Of a DNA stretch of 64,000 nt, positions 35,700 through 47,417 are shown piece after piece. Made by a program: the position numbers and the translations under genes. Positions within the stretch are counted from its first letter, which is position 1, and each line of letters opens with the position of its first letter. Under the pieces are notes generated by a model. That model did not search any database and was not told where the DNA came from. It saw only the letters and a list, made by a program, of their open reading frames with translations. Source of the DNA: Acanthosoma haemorrhoidale (lineage: Eukaryota; Arthropoda; Insecta; Hemiptera; Acanthosomatidae); contig OV884014.1 in assembly GCA_930367205.1 (NCBI GenBank), forward strand, positions 77,665,104 to 77,729,103. The letters are read 5' to 3'.

Positions 35700-38287
35700 A
35701 ATTCTCTATTTAAAATTCCGAGAATGGTATTTTGTACGATCATAAATATAATTAATTTGAATTATAAATTTTACCATGAGTCCAAGGCTGAAATAATATT
35801 TTGTGTTTGTATTTAAAACAAAACGAGCATATTATGAAGTAAACAATGAATATAAATTCAACACTTGCCCATTATCTGTTCAAAACATTCTAAATATACA
35901 TGGTACACAAAGTCTTCTCCTAAGACCCGTCCTTTTACATCCTCTTGTAATTGATAGCAATGGAACTCCTTCCATTCATTTTTCAATCTGAAAGTTCCCC
36001 AGAAATGCTACGGAAATAACCATTAATAAAATATGAATCCTATGAAAATTTATTAAATATTTTATAAAAAATTATATATATTTTAAAAAAATTTAATAAA
36101 TATAGAATATTTAAAAAAATTGAAAAATTTCAATTATTTAGAAAATTATAATTTTTATCCTTCTATTAAAAACACTGAGAGTGCTGCCTTGAGTCGGCTC
36201 ATTTTCCCACTACCAACACCACAATACATAAAAAATGATGTATCGATCAAATAATCAAATATTTTCATAAACGACAAGCTATAAATGAATGTGTTAGATT
36301 ATCGGCTTGATGTATATTTAATGATTTATTTAAAAATAAAAAACATAACTTCTCAGTCTCTACTACTTGTAAATATTAATTCTTCTTTCAGAGGATGTAT
36401 ATAATGTTCAAATGCATTTATTGTATATTAATAATTATTTTATTTGGTATATAGGCCACTATTTTTAATAATTAAAGGACTACATGATAGCCTCCTCTGC
36501 CTGACTTAACCTTTGTGTGATGTTTGGCAAGGTTTCGAGAGTGCAACTAAAGAGATTTGATATTGACTAGTCAGTGTTCATACAGGAATAGCCAAGTGGA
36601 AAAGCACTTGACTGGAGAACGAGCCTAAGCCCTGTCACAATATTTTTTATTTGGCTATTAATTTAGAATAGTAGTCAATAGTTATACAGTTAACATAATT
36701 TTAGTTAAATTATGATTGATGTAGCAATGAAATCTTCATGGAACCCGAATCGTTTTTTAACCACTCTACTAAAGTATTTCTCTCATTCGCACGCACCCTA
36801 AGTTAAGTTTGGTCAAATATCACTTTGATAATTGAGTTGGTAATCTTTTACTTGTTATTAGTTTTTAGCATCATTCTTGGATTATCAATTCAGAATACTT
36901 TCTATTCGTGGGGGAACCAACTCAATTACAAAAAAAAAGTAAATAGAAACCTGTATTTTATTGATGTAAATATTCAATTTAGATTATAATATTTTTTTAA
37001 TAAAGTGCAATATGCCAGTGAGGTATTTGATGCCCCTATACTGATATATTTAATGTACTGTTAGAGTTATAAATTCATATAATTAAACACACTAACCTCT
37101 TTTTGGGTCTGTAATTGGGGACCTTTCAGTGCTTCAGTGGTCAGAGTAGTGGTCTCCTTTATCTGATCTTTCACCGACTCATAATAGTTGATCTCTTTTG
37201 TCAAAAGAGCCTAAAATAGAAAATTTAAAATGGAATTGATTCAGCATTAAAAAAAATTGACAAATCTGGATGGGTTTGTAATAATTGACTCAGTAGGTAC
37301 ACATTTAGAGCCAATGAGGCTTGAAATCCTAGATTTTAACTAAAATAAGCTATATAATAGGATTATATCAAAGATATTTTACATTTCACAAATATTAGAA
37401 CACACGTCTTTCAAGTTAAGAATATACCCAATCTAATTTTGTATGGAAAGAACGCTAAAAAGGTGAAAAGACATCTGAAGAAGATCAGTATGCTGAGTTG
37501 CAGTAATCTAAGAAGGTTGGGCATAATAAATTTTAGCTCTTCTCTAGAAAAATATAATTCTTAAATTTCAATTGGAACATTCTTCAAATTTTAGAACAGG
37601 CATTAAATAAATATAAATTTTCTTCAGTACCACTAATAAACCCTAAAACATTTTCAACTGCTTTGTAGGTAAAATGTTTACATCAGTAAAAAACTACTCA
37701 TGCCATTAAACTGGTTATAAGTAACAAGAAAGAAACTGTATCGGTTCTCTTTGATTTTAGTAAAGTATTTTACACAGAGGACCATATCTTCTTACTAAAC
37801 TGCACCATATTCATCTCTCCGAAAGCTCCTTAGAATGGTTTAAATCTTTCCTTTCTAGCTGTGCTCAGCACTTGGAAAGTGCTGAAGGTCACCTAAAATG
37901 GATTATTACTACTCCATGTCATTGTCCCAAAAACTTCCTTGGTACTTTTTCTCTACTTTAATATAAGGACTTTCTTTCAAAAAGACAAAAAAAAAAATAG
38001 ACGGATACATGTGCTAAAACATAGGCTTGGTTTTGAAATGAACAATAAAATGACCCCCAGAATACTTGCATTCATGTTTACAAATAATTTTTTTATTGTA
38101 AACTTTACTTATTGATGACAGCAAAAACGACCTTTCTGAGATTGAGCTTTCTCTCTTCTTCATCTTTGATAGCTTGTCTTTTTTTCTCTTCCTTTAGTCT
38201 TTGCTTCATTAACAATTTTAGCTTTTCTGGGTCTGTTTCTTCTTCTTCATCATCATATATTTCTGCCTTCTTTTCATTATCAGCCAT
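30595..38287 (-). CDS. DRC2: Dynein regulatory complex subunit 2 (DRC2/CCDC65)
   Basis: Coiled-coil subunit of the nexin-dynein regulatory complex of motile cilia and sperm flagella. Exons found: 38287-38109 (start ATG, acidic then K/E-rich), 35987-35865 (tentative), 35141-34918, 34828-34631, 34491-34303, 32402-32271 and 30786-30595 (stop). The last five join in frame. Best family match is VLHAKQLCFKLETQEEKVFP beside the vertebrate VLKLAEMCRKFETEEEKVLP segment. LETKAFNLWVQFR matches the VEDLWRQF-type block. Exon 1 ends phase 2 and joins the tentative exon 35987-35865 (LKNEWKEFHCYQL, ending CFEQIMG) in frame, consistent with the QW..VL..VK...F..V segment of the family. The next junction does not fit: about 40 residues are missing between 35865 and 35141. 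A further coding-looking exon at 37097-37210 fits neither neighbour. Expected length is about 450-480 residues; about 406 are accounted for. Confidence 0.8.
31640..31950 (+). pseudogene. Possible LINE RNase H remnant
   Basis: One plus-strand frame contains TILTDSQKPLNS, similar to the IYTDSQAA..AL motif of retroelement RNase H domains. Flanking sequence has stops and no other clear motif. It lies antisense in a DRC2 intron. Weak evidence, from a single motif. Confidence 0.25.
33080..33450 (+). mobile_element. LINE C-terminal fragment (family A)
   Basis: Plus strand begins ILMNSLLRFIQGIPRV, continues with ISQHNGELGWLYLLA, and has NLIPFNIELSFTLNI near the end. These correspond to FLRFIIGIPRK, ISQHYCELVWLYPSA and NSIPINIPPSSTLL in the copy at 44170-44640. 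Stops and frameshifts throughout. Inserted antisense in a DRC2 intron. Confidence 0.65.
35630..35699. repeat. (GA)n microsatellite
   Basis: About 70 bp of nearly pure AG/GA dinucleotides with two short interruptions, ending in a run of seven G. It lies in a DRC2 intron between the tentative exon 35987-35865 and exon 35141-34918. A simple repeat of this kind is a likely site of length change or assembly collapse. Confidence 0.95.
36585..36670 (+). repeat. tRNA-derived SINE copy
   Basis: AATAGCCAAGTGGAAAAGC resembles an A box (TRGC..AGTGG) followed by an anticodon-arm-like segment and CCTAAGCCCTGTC, then an AATATTTTTTATTTGGCTA tail. Tail and order match the copies at 17505-17605 (minus) and 41050-41150. 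Lies in a DRC2 intron. Confidence 0.6.
37097..37210 (-). CDS. Unassigned coding-like exon within DRC2
   Basis: Open for 38 codons between a good acceptor (TCTATTTTAG) and a donor (GAG|GTTAGT), reading ALLTKEINYYESVKDQIKET and onward to TEALKGPQLQTQKE. Composition and splice sites look like a real exon. Both ends are phase 0. It would join exon 1 only if exon 1 used an alternative donor at 38132, and it cannot join either downstream candidate exon in frame. It may be an alternative DRC2 exon, part of a nested gene, or evidence that another DRC2 exon is missing. I do not recognise the sequence. Confidence 0.4.
37690..37960 (+). pseudogene. LINE reverse transcriptase fragment
   Basis: Plus strand reads TVSVLFDFSKVFYTEDHIFLL, the LINE motif-A block (LLDLSKAFDTVDH...LL). 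The two catalytic-region Asp/Phe positions are degraded (SKVFY for SKAFD). After a frameshift it continues KLHHIHLSESSLEWFKSFLS, the KL...G......WF.SYLS block. Inserted antisense in a DRC2 intron and non-functional. Confidence 0.75.
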
Positions 38288-40296
38288 CTAGGAAAACAAA
38301 ATTATTCAGTATTTTATTGATTAAAATAGGCTAAAGTTTAATTTTATGAAATATATAAAACAATGAAAACTCTCAACCATTATTATTATATTTTAGGGTA
38401 TGATTGTTTATAGAAATGCCTGAAATAGGATAAATAATTATTTTTTAGTTCAATATCAATAAAAATGAATAAAATTATATATATTTTTTAACTTTAATAA
38501 TTCAGATGTTGAGTTATTGGAGAGCCCAAGGGGAGAGGCGTTCATTCAGTCTTGAAAGGGAAATGGACAGCTACTTTAATAAAAAAATAGTTAATAGTGT
38601 AGACTGGATTCAAAGGAAAACTTTAAGATAAAATAAAAAAAGGTTTCTACCTGAGTTAGTAGATGATAGGCAGGCTACATATTCGGCAAGGTTATTCTGG
38701 CAAACCATAATTCAGGGTTTTAGACAGTATTCACCATAACTTTATTCTTATAGCTTACTCATGTTCCCTCATAGCCAAGAGTAGACTTCCTCCAGTCCCC
38801 AATAGAACAAAAATACTAAACAGGACCCAGGATTTCAAATGTAAAACTAGCCTAGTATTATCGCTCAACAATTCTTCTTCTTTTTTATTTTAATATACTA
38901 TAGGCTGGACATTCTCGTCAAAAAATAAACATAAAGATTACAGGCAAACAGAACAAAAAGTAGAGGAAATCAAAAACCAATAATAAATAAGAATTCATGG
39001 GAGGTAAGAGAGGAAGACAGGATAAGATCAAGAAGGTGGGGAATGAGAAACCTAGTTATGCGGGGGGGGGGGGGGATTTGCATAAATTTATCCCTTTTTA
39101 AATAAAGTTTAATTTTTGCCAGGTATTACTTTAAAGTATACAGACATTATGGAATATTCTATTTCAACAATATTTTTTAAAAATATTTCAGAAAATCAAG
39201 AGGAAATCTTGGGTTACACCAGAAGCACATCTCTTCACTTTCTGCGACTTACATTCTATTTTATATATGTTGATTATATATTATTTTTTATACAAAAATT
39301 TTTAAAATAAATTGTTGAGGTCATTGGCCGTTGTATACACGTAGTTATTATCATGTTTCCTGAATTCCTTTACCAATTAGTATAGGATCTAACGTGAAAA
39401 AAGACCCCAATTTCCTTTTCATGAATTAAGCTTATATAATCACTGTAAAGATGTTATCTTTTCAGTGCAGCGGTCGGGGCTTTCTTTCTTCGGGGCTAGC
39501 AGACAATTGAAATAGGTCCGGAAGTAGTCTTTGTCTCCTGCGAGGGAGGAAAAACTGCCGACAAGAGATTTCCCCGCAGCGAAAGCTTTTTTCCTCACTT
39601 CCTGCTCGCACGCAGACTTGCCTTGCACTTCTCTATTAATGCCATTACGTTATGCTTTCGTATTTTATTAAAACTCTTTCGAAAACTTTCTTCCTGCGAC
39701 TGCGTTAGTTAGGTTCGGTCACAAAAGATACCCCCCCCTTTTTTTTTTTTTTTTTTTAAACCTATATCAACCATAGGCTTGGTAGACCACGTGACTCCTG
39801 GTGAACCAATAAAGTTGATGTCTCTGTTTTCATTTGGCACGGTAAAAACGGCATTTGTTTTGATTTGAAATGTTAAACCAATTTTATTTAAAATATACAA
39901 ATTACAATTACAAGTGGTTAGTCCAAGGATAAATGATTCAACTAAAATGTAGTTACATCAATAATGAATGAATTGTTTCTTTTTTAAATTATACAATGTA
40001 TGTACATATTAGAGAGATGGAAATATTGCGTGTAGATAGTCTAGAAAGAATATCGCAGGATAAATACGAGATTCCGCATGTTATTTTTGACCAAAAATAC
40101 TTCATTTTTGATAATCAGAACTTCAAATCTAAGCTGTGATTTGGGAAAACTTAAAGGCCAGAGACACAAAACAGGCTATTTTCACGTAGAATTCTATTTC
40201 TCTCGTATAGTTAATGTTACTGTATCTTATCAGCACGTATCTAACATACATACGGTGTAACCTGGACGTTTAAAATTTTAGATAGATTGTATCATT
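38288..40296. other. Gene-free stretch upstream of DRC2
   Basis: Should hold the DRC2 promoter. Contains a 14-base G run at 39062-39075 and a C8/T18 tract at 39731-39757. Small open frames here have no recognisable motif. Confidence 0.4.
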
Positions 40297-40870
40297 TTTA
40301 TGTTACATGCTACAGCAGAACACGCAATAACAGTTTTATGTTACATGCTACAGCAGAACACGCAATAACAGTTTTATGTTACATGCTACAGCAGAACACG
40401 CAATAACAGTTTTATGTTACATGCTACAGCAGAACACGCAATAACAGTTTTATGTTACATGCTACAGCAGAACACGCAATAACAGTTTTATGTTACATGC
40501 TACAGCAGAACACGCAATAACAGTTTTATGTTACATGCTACAGCAGAACACGCAATAACAGTTTTATGTTACATGCTACAGCAGAACACGCAATAACAGT
40601 TTTATGTTACATGCTACAGCAGAACACGCAATAACAGTTTTATGTTACATGCTACAGCAGAACACGCAATAACAGTTTTATGTTACATGCTACAGCAGAA
40701 CACGCAATAACAGTTTTATGTTACATGCTACAGCAGAACACGCAATAACAGTTTTATGTTACATGCTACAGCAGAACACGCAATAACAGTTTTATGTTAC
40801 ATGCTACAGCAGAACACGCAATAACAGTTTTATGTTACATGCTACAGCAGAACACGCAATAACAGTTTTA
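40297..40870. repeat. 38-bp minisatellite, 15 perfect tandem copies
   Basis: Unit starts at TGTTACATGCTACAGCAGAA and continues CACGCAATAACAGTTTTA. Starts of successive units are at 40301, 40339, 40377 and so on to 40833, exactly 38 bases apart. I see no substitution between copies. 38 is not a multiple of 3 and the array is not in a recognised gene. Identity this complete points to recent expansion or gene-conversion homogenisation. Confidence 0.98.
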
Positions 40871-41049
40871 AACGTCTTAAAAATTAAAAAAATATCAATT
40901 TGAGTCGATCACTTTTGAAGAGGCTTCTCAAAGAATAACTACTTAAAAAAAAACTAGTTAATTTTTTGAAATCTACATTGGATATTGATCAACAAGATAA
41001 ATAAATATACTGCGAACGATTGCGAGAATCTATTCAAAGGGAATTGATT

Positions 41050-41150
41050 TGATTAAAAGACCACACCATAAATCGCGGAGGTTCCGGGTTCGAGCCCCCC
41101 CCCCCCCCGAGACCTAAGTATATTTTTTCTTTGGCTAATAAATAAATAAA
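41050..41150 (+). repeat. tRNA-derived SINE copy with C-run
   Basis: GGTTCCGGGTTCGAGCCC is a strong T-arm/B-box match. It runs into a 14-base C tract (41095-41108) and then a tail with TATTTTTTCTTTGGCTAATA, the same tail as the copies near 17.5 and 36.6 kb. No complete tRNA cloverleaf. A further partial copy with CCCCGGATTCGAATATTC occurs at about 41955-42020. Confidence 0.62.
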
Positions 41151-43169
41151 ATAAATCCATGGTATAATCCAGTGTGATCAGGACCGTTACCTTTCAACAT
41201 TAAATTTGATTTTCTTAATCGGATTCGCTGTTTTTTTTATTCAAATAGCTACTCATTTATCTTCACGAGACTGAGTTAACCCCGGCCAGACCCACTTGAG
41301 CTCATTCATACCTTATTTACAATAGAGCTCATCAACATTTATATTTTCAATAGATCGCGAGGCCACAAGTAATTATTAATAATAAATGCATTGAAGCTCG
41401 ATCGGAAACAACTCGAACAATTAAAAACATTCCGAAGAGAAAAGCAATGAGACTAAACTAGCTTAATGGGCCAGTGTAAAATTTCAATTCAATTTTTAAA
41501 TTTTCAATCGAGCAAAAACATAATTACATAACGTGTGAAGTTAAGTTTGTTTCGTTTAAGTTGTTAGGTTTGTTTTCACTGGATTATTGTTATTGGAATA
41601 TCAGACTGTTAACTATTATTACTGGACTAAACAAGTATGATAGATTCTTTATTAAATTTTTTAATAATAAATAAGGAATTTAGTTGGCAACTAAATGTAT
41701 AGCTAACTACTTCCTTCATCAACAACAATTTATTGCTGCCTAGTAAACATTACATCAAGTATTGAATCAAACCTACTTGGATGGTGAAATTAATATAACT
41801 GCTTCGCTATAAAATAGTTCTAGTTTCAAATCTTGGAATATCCTCCTACTATATAAGTTTAAAATGTCACAATTCATAAAAAAGAAAGTATTTATTCATA
41901 GGAGTTAAAATAGTAAATACCTTAATGATTCTTTAAAAATTGAACGTAAGCTCCAAGAAAAAATGAGGCGGAACGTAGAGACCCCGGATTCGAATATTCT
42001 ACTCAGTATATGAAAAAAAAATTAAATTAATTGAAAAGCATATGTACTGTAAAATTATAACAATGGTCTCGTTTAGTTTAACGAAACAATAGTTTCAAAA
42101 CGAAACAAGCAACTAGTTCTGGACGTTCACAATTAACAATTGCATAACCTTGTTTACTTTCTAAATGAAGTTTAAGTATCGTTTATAAGATTTCACTAAA
42201 ACTTTTATTGTAAGGTTTTTGTATTAAATTTTTAAATAAACTTTTAGATGAAATTTGAGTAATAGTTGTAATAGGCACGTAATGAAATATGAGGATTTCA
42301 TAGGATCTATTATTTTACAAGTAATATTTTTTTTGCAATAATAAGTCCAATAATATGATCCAGAAGTACAGTGGCTAATTTTGATTCAATATCGCATTCA
42401 TTCCAAATCTGAAGTTTCACATGTATTCTTTCATTCTTACCTTATTTACAATATATGTACATTCAAAAAGTATAGCCGTATTTAAATATCTTAGGAATAC
42501 CCCGATTCGCCCGCAGTATTGTCACCTTAGTCCAGGCAACGAAGGCCATAAAACGACAATTGAAAAAAAAAAATGGCCTAGTTTTGAAATTGGGTATAGT
42601 TTTAGAGGAGAAGGTCCTGAACAACATACTAAAAGTCCCCAAGGTGAGTTGATTTTCTGTCACAGGTGACATTTTATGTCAAGTGACTTTTTCTGGTTTT
42701 TCGCAGCACAAGCAGCTTGTACAATCAAGTGGCCTCTGACAACGCTGCTAAAATCATGCTCCACTAACATTTAGTCGACTGAATGTGGTACAAAAATTGT
42801 GTACTATCGCGCTTCTTGACATCGTGTGGTTGGTAAAGCAAATTTCAGAGCCTTGAGCAGACTGCCTTTGGCAGCGTATTTCAGAGCTAACTACTTTTTA
42901 TAATGTTATTTTCGAGTTATAAGCGAAAAAAAGAAAAAGTCATCTATTGTGATGTAAAAACAGGTACCAAATTTCAGAACTACACCAATTTTTTCACCCA
43001 ATTTTCCTTCGTTGCCTGGGCCACTGTCCGCGGTAAAAACGCGATAAGAAATTGGCTTAAAATACCGAACCGCTAATTAAATCCCTTAAAACTGCAGTTT
43101 TATAACTGCTGACTTTTATTACTTCAGTTAAGTTGAATTCTTCATAAACTTACAATATTTTATATAAAA

Positions 43170-43600
43170 CAGGGAGAGTGCGAGAGAGAGAGAGAGGAAA
43201 ACAAACGTGACTTCTATTGGAAATAATGGAGCCCAATAACGTTTGGATTTGCTAGGTGGGATTGGCGACAGTCCGTGTGACACGACGTGACAAAGACAGA
43301 GAGACAACGAGAAAAGAACACAAGTAGGTGAGCGGTGTGAAAGAGATGTCTTCCAAGAAAGCTAAGGAACCTTGACCTGGAAAATTGGGCGTTCTCCTGT
43401 TGAACTTTCACACGGGGGACACGGCCGGTACCACGATGGGGGAGGAAATGACTGGGAATTATCTCGTCAGGGAATGTGCACGGTGGTGGTTGGTACCACT
43501 GTTGGTGTTATTGGGGCCCTGCTATCAGTCCCGTGGCGGTCTTCCGCTGTTTGGTTAATGGGATATGTTAGCGTACCGACTTAACTGCCTGTATAACAGT
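43170..43600. other. Short GA repeat and GC-richer patch, no gene recognised
   Basis: A (GA)n tract at about 43181-43196 is followed by a stretch (about 43380-43590) clearly richer in G and C than its surroundings. Open frames exist on both strands but none has a recognisable motif. It could be an unannotated first exon, a promoter-like island or an old repeat. Confidence 0.35.
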
Positions 43601-44169
43601 ACTACCCTATATTTGCCAAAAACAAATTTTTATCAGTAATAAATAAAAAAATACAATGGTTAGGCTACTGATCCTTGAATCACTATTAAATATTGGCTAC
43701 TATGGTTTGATATGAAAGGAAGAAAACCCTTTGGTTTTATTTTTGTTTTAGTGATTTCATAGTTCGCGGTAATATTAGCTATGAGTGGGGATTGACTACT
43801 GATAACTAGTTTCTATTCAATTGTACAGGATTAAGTCACACAAATAAAATGGCTCTATTCTTTTAGTGATTTTATCAGTCCGATCTCCTAATTTGCTTTA
43901 GAAAGTGAAAATCTAAAGAAGAGAAAAAAAAGCGAGGCGCGACGGACGTTGACAGAGACCAATTTCCAACATTTGGCCCCTTCCAGGAAATTCCTTAAGT
44001 ATCAATAGTTTTTACTGAGGTGATTGTTTATTATTACGAAGCTAGATTATTTAATTAAGACTAATAGCAATCTTTTTTTTTTATTCTGCCATTGTTATTG
44101 AAGATGAAAATTAAAACCTTACTTTTGGCAACACTTTCACACTAATATTATGCTCGGCGAAGTGTTACA

Positions 44170-44640
44170 AATTAATGTAAACAACATTACTTCTCCAACA
44201 GCTGTTTGATTGGCGGGAGTTAAGGAACTGGTAAAGTCTAAATTTAAAGATTAGAAGAGTCGATGAAGGAGGAATATTGATGGGAATTGAGTTGCAAAGG
44301 TTTGTGGTGAGAATAAGCAAAGGGGCAAAGGGCAGTCAAAAGAGCTGATTGGTGGAAAGTGAGATACATGTCGGAAGGAGGGATCTAGTAATGCCATATC
44401 TGATAGCTTATTTGAAATGGAAGAGGTTGTAAAGGTAAGGAAGATTTTTAGCGTGATAGTACTGAAGAGGAGGGATCCTAATCAAGTATGGGCGACGGGC
44501 AGAAGGGTACAGCCATACCAACTCGCAGTAGTGCTGCGAAATAAGACATTTTCTGGGAATCCCGATTATAAATCGTAGGAAAGAATTCAGCAGCCACTTC
44601 AATCCTCAGAGAAGCCATAATTACCACATTAGGCAAGATC
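44170..44640 (-). mobile_element. LINE C-terminal fragment (family A), best preserved copy
   Basis: Minus strand frame 44602-44408 starts MKWLLNSFLRFIIGIPRKCL and continues ISQHYCELVWLYPSARRPYL and YYHAKNLPYLYNLFHF. A shifted frame then gives TTNLCNSIPINIPPSSTLLI followed by FKFRLYQFLNS before a stop. This is the post-RT C-terminal domain pattern of CR1/L2-like LINEs (R...G..... HIS....LGWL.....R and N.IP..I....TL..FK..L). Frameshifted, so dead. Confidence 0.72.
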
Positions 44641-46154
44641 GATTGAGCTTGTTAAAGTGAGTTAAAGTGTGGAAATGGGTCGGGTTGTGATTTCGGACAA
44701 ATGGTATTTTAAAGATGGTCCAGGACCAATGCATGATTTCTAAATTTACAGCTCAGAAAACATCAAGATCTAAAGTATACATATCTATATTTTAAACATT
44801 TGTGCAGTCCACTGATGTTTACATAATTGTTGTTACCATTATTTAATAAATATTTATGAAACGTGGCCTGCTGATCTTTCAATATTGTTAATTCATTCCT
44901 TACGCCGATAGTGAACGGCCCTGTTTCCGACAGGATAGAAGACTGCAATTTCGGTGAGCCATGCATGCTTCAAACGCCTTATTTGGAATCTGCTAGCGAC
45001 AAAAGAAAGTAGGCTGGCTACAAACGAATGAGAAAATATGGCCAAATATTTCAATGGGAATGGAGGTTTTGATGCCGCGGTGACTGTACTGTAATAACAG
45101 CTTTCGCTGTGGCTAATCGTAAACACTGGCTATGAGGGGTACGCGCCTTTAGCACGGGCGATGGATCGGTGTCACCGACAAATTGCACGGGCCCTGGTGC
45201 TGCCATTCTGTCGTTCGTCTGTCATCTATAGATAATCTTGCTTGGGAGACATACAGCTAAATGTGACGAGTGAGCTACAGTTCATAGTGATAGTATAATC
45301 CTTAACATAAACAAATACCAATATTAGAACCTTTCTTGATGACCTAAACATTACTAATGCCCAAGATAACTTTTCCAAAAATTTCCATAAAAAATTATAT
45401 GATCACCTAAATATCTTAGCAAGATCATTTTGAAGCATTACCTATCCTTAGAATCCTAATCACGGACGGAAGCGGAAGTGACCCCTTGAAATGTTTCGAA
45501 AAAATGCGTCACTAGGAGTTCTGGCACTGGTCAGTTTTCTCTCCCCCTATATTCCGAGTGCCTGTGGCTAATAGGTTAGTAAGGTCATAGAAACCATTAA
45601 TTGCGGGATGGTTCACAACTGATGTTCGTTTGCTTGTAGTGAGTGAGCTCCTTAGCTCTTTGCTGCCTGCTTAAAATCATCCTGTATTTTCTTTGTAGAC
45701 TGCTTTAAAAAATTTGGTATTTTTATTGTTTTAGCGTCCAAACAATTTTTGATAGTTATAGGACAAAGTTTTTGTGGCCCAAAAAAATGTCTCTGTAGTC
45801 GGGTAGGCATAAAGCAAAGAAGTAAACATTGGACATTAAGCTCCCCACCGGCAAGTTTAGTTTACCATGAGTCATTAGGTTAATTCAGTTAGCAGTACGT
45901 GGCAACGCCGACCCAAGCATTGGCTCAGGTATCTAGCGGGCCCTAGAAGGTGGGTGGTTTCCAGAAGACTTTAACTCTACTCCAGTTATCAGGTCTTACT
46001 ACCGGATTTGAACGCTTAGTAAGGAACAAAACAATCGACATTGAACCCACACTTTTGGCGAGGAAAGCAATCCTATTTATACTCTATAGAATACTGCATT
46101 ACAGATTATTCCTCCTCGACCTCTCACCCACAGTCATATGCCATTGGTGTCATT

Positions 46155-46548
46155 TTTTTAAGTATTTACTATTGTGTGATCGTTAATTGAGACCAAAGTG
46201 TGGTAAATAACAGCATTGAATAAGTGCACGGCCGCAGATTCACCTACAGGGATAGTCGGCGGAAATAATAAAAATCTCGCTGATGATATGGTATTAGGAG
46301 CTGGCGATACCGAATGCAAACGAGGCCGATAGCTTTCCACACTAGCCGGAGCTTTCACTGGCTGATTCAGGGTCAGTCCGGAGGGCGTTGACTCTCCGAG
46401 GCCGTTTGTATTGCCGACAATGGCTGATGTTGTAGCCTCCGCCAGCAACAGCGACAATGAATTGTACTTTCGTCCACCACTTGTCGCTCTCCGACAGGAG
46501 AAGCGAAACCTAACCACTCAGGAGTACTAGGGGAGCCATCCATTTTAC
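46155..46548 (-). other. Unrecognised open frames in a GC-richer patch
   Basis: A minus-strand frame of 119 codons (46517-46158) is rich in Ser, Pro and Thr. An overlapping frame starts with ATG at 46548 (MDGSPSTPEWLGFASPVGER) but stops after 56 codons. Neither matches a family I know. One frame could be an exon, or joined by splicing, but no convincing borders were found. Kept only as a candidate. Confidence 0.25.
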
Positions 46549-47417
46549 TCTTACGTGGTTCTTCTTATAAGACGAAGGCACTCAAAGATATTGCCTTTGG
46601 TTCATTTATACAATTGTACCTGGAGCGGTGAATTCGTATCAGGCACATTTAAATCAGGGGGATCCAAATTTAACCAGTTTAGTGACACCATCCACAAAGA
46701 CGTTTATCTATATTACTAACTATGTTTATTTTGAAAAGATTCCACTTATTGGAAACCGACAAAATTACTTTTGATCGAGACTGACTATGGTAACTCAGCT
46801 TGACTTCATTATACCTTCCCACACGCTGATAAACTTTAATCAAGCGGCTTTATTAAAGAGATAAAATACGTTTAAATATTAATCGTTTAAATATATGTAT
46901 TATCTATCGATCTAATAATCAAGGCGTTCGAAATGTGGTTACATAATGTTCTTATGACGTAATACAATATAAAACCCCTAAACAATGAACGTGAAAAGTA
47001 TTGGGACTTTCTTACTTATTTAATAAAGAAATATTCATATGTATTTATTGTTCGGGCCCTTAGGCAGTAAGTAAGTTTTTATTAAACTTAATTTTTTGTT
47101 TGAGAGGATTTTTTTTTATGATCGTAATTATTTTTAAATTATAAATTTATTTTCTTTCCTTTTCTGATTGTTTCGGCTGGAGACCATTAGTATGTAAATA
47201 ATGTATACATGGACATATATTTGAGATTAAAACTTTAAATGTAAGTTATGAAATGTATTTATTTTATTTCTCTTTAATAGAAATTTTCATTTTGATCAAA
47301 ATCATCAATCACATCAACATACAGAGGAAATAGTTCGAAGGTTTATACAGCTCGAGTAAATAAACACGTCTTTGCGTATTAGAGGACAAGGCTTTAGGCC
47401 TGAGCCTGTTTTAGTCA

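Noticed and set aside
40297..40870. CRISPR-like array
   Set aside because: Units are contiguous and identical with no spacers, in a eukaryotic genome. It is a minisatellite.
41070..41110. Functional tRNA gene
   Set aside because: Only the T-arm/B-box region is good; acceptor and anticodon arms do not pair, and the tail is shared with other SINE copies.
43423..43584. Gly/Val-rich open frame as a gene
   Set aside because: Short, no motif, no splice sites in suitable phase; base composition alone explains it.
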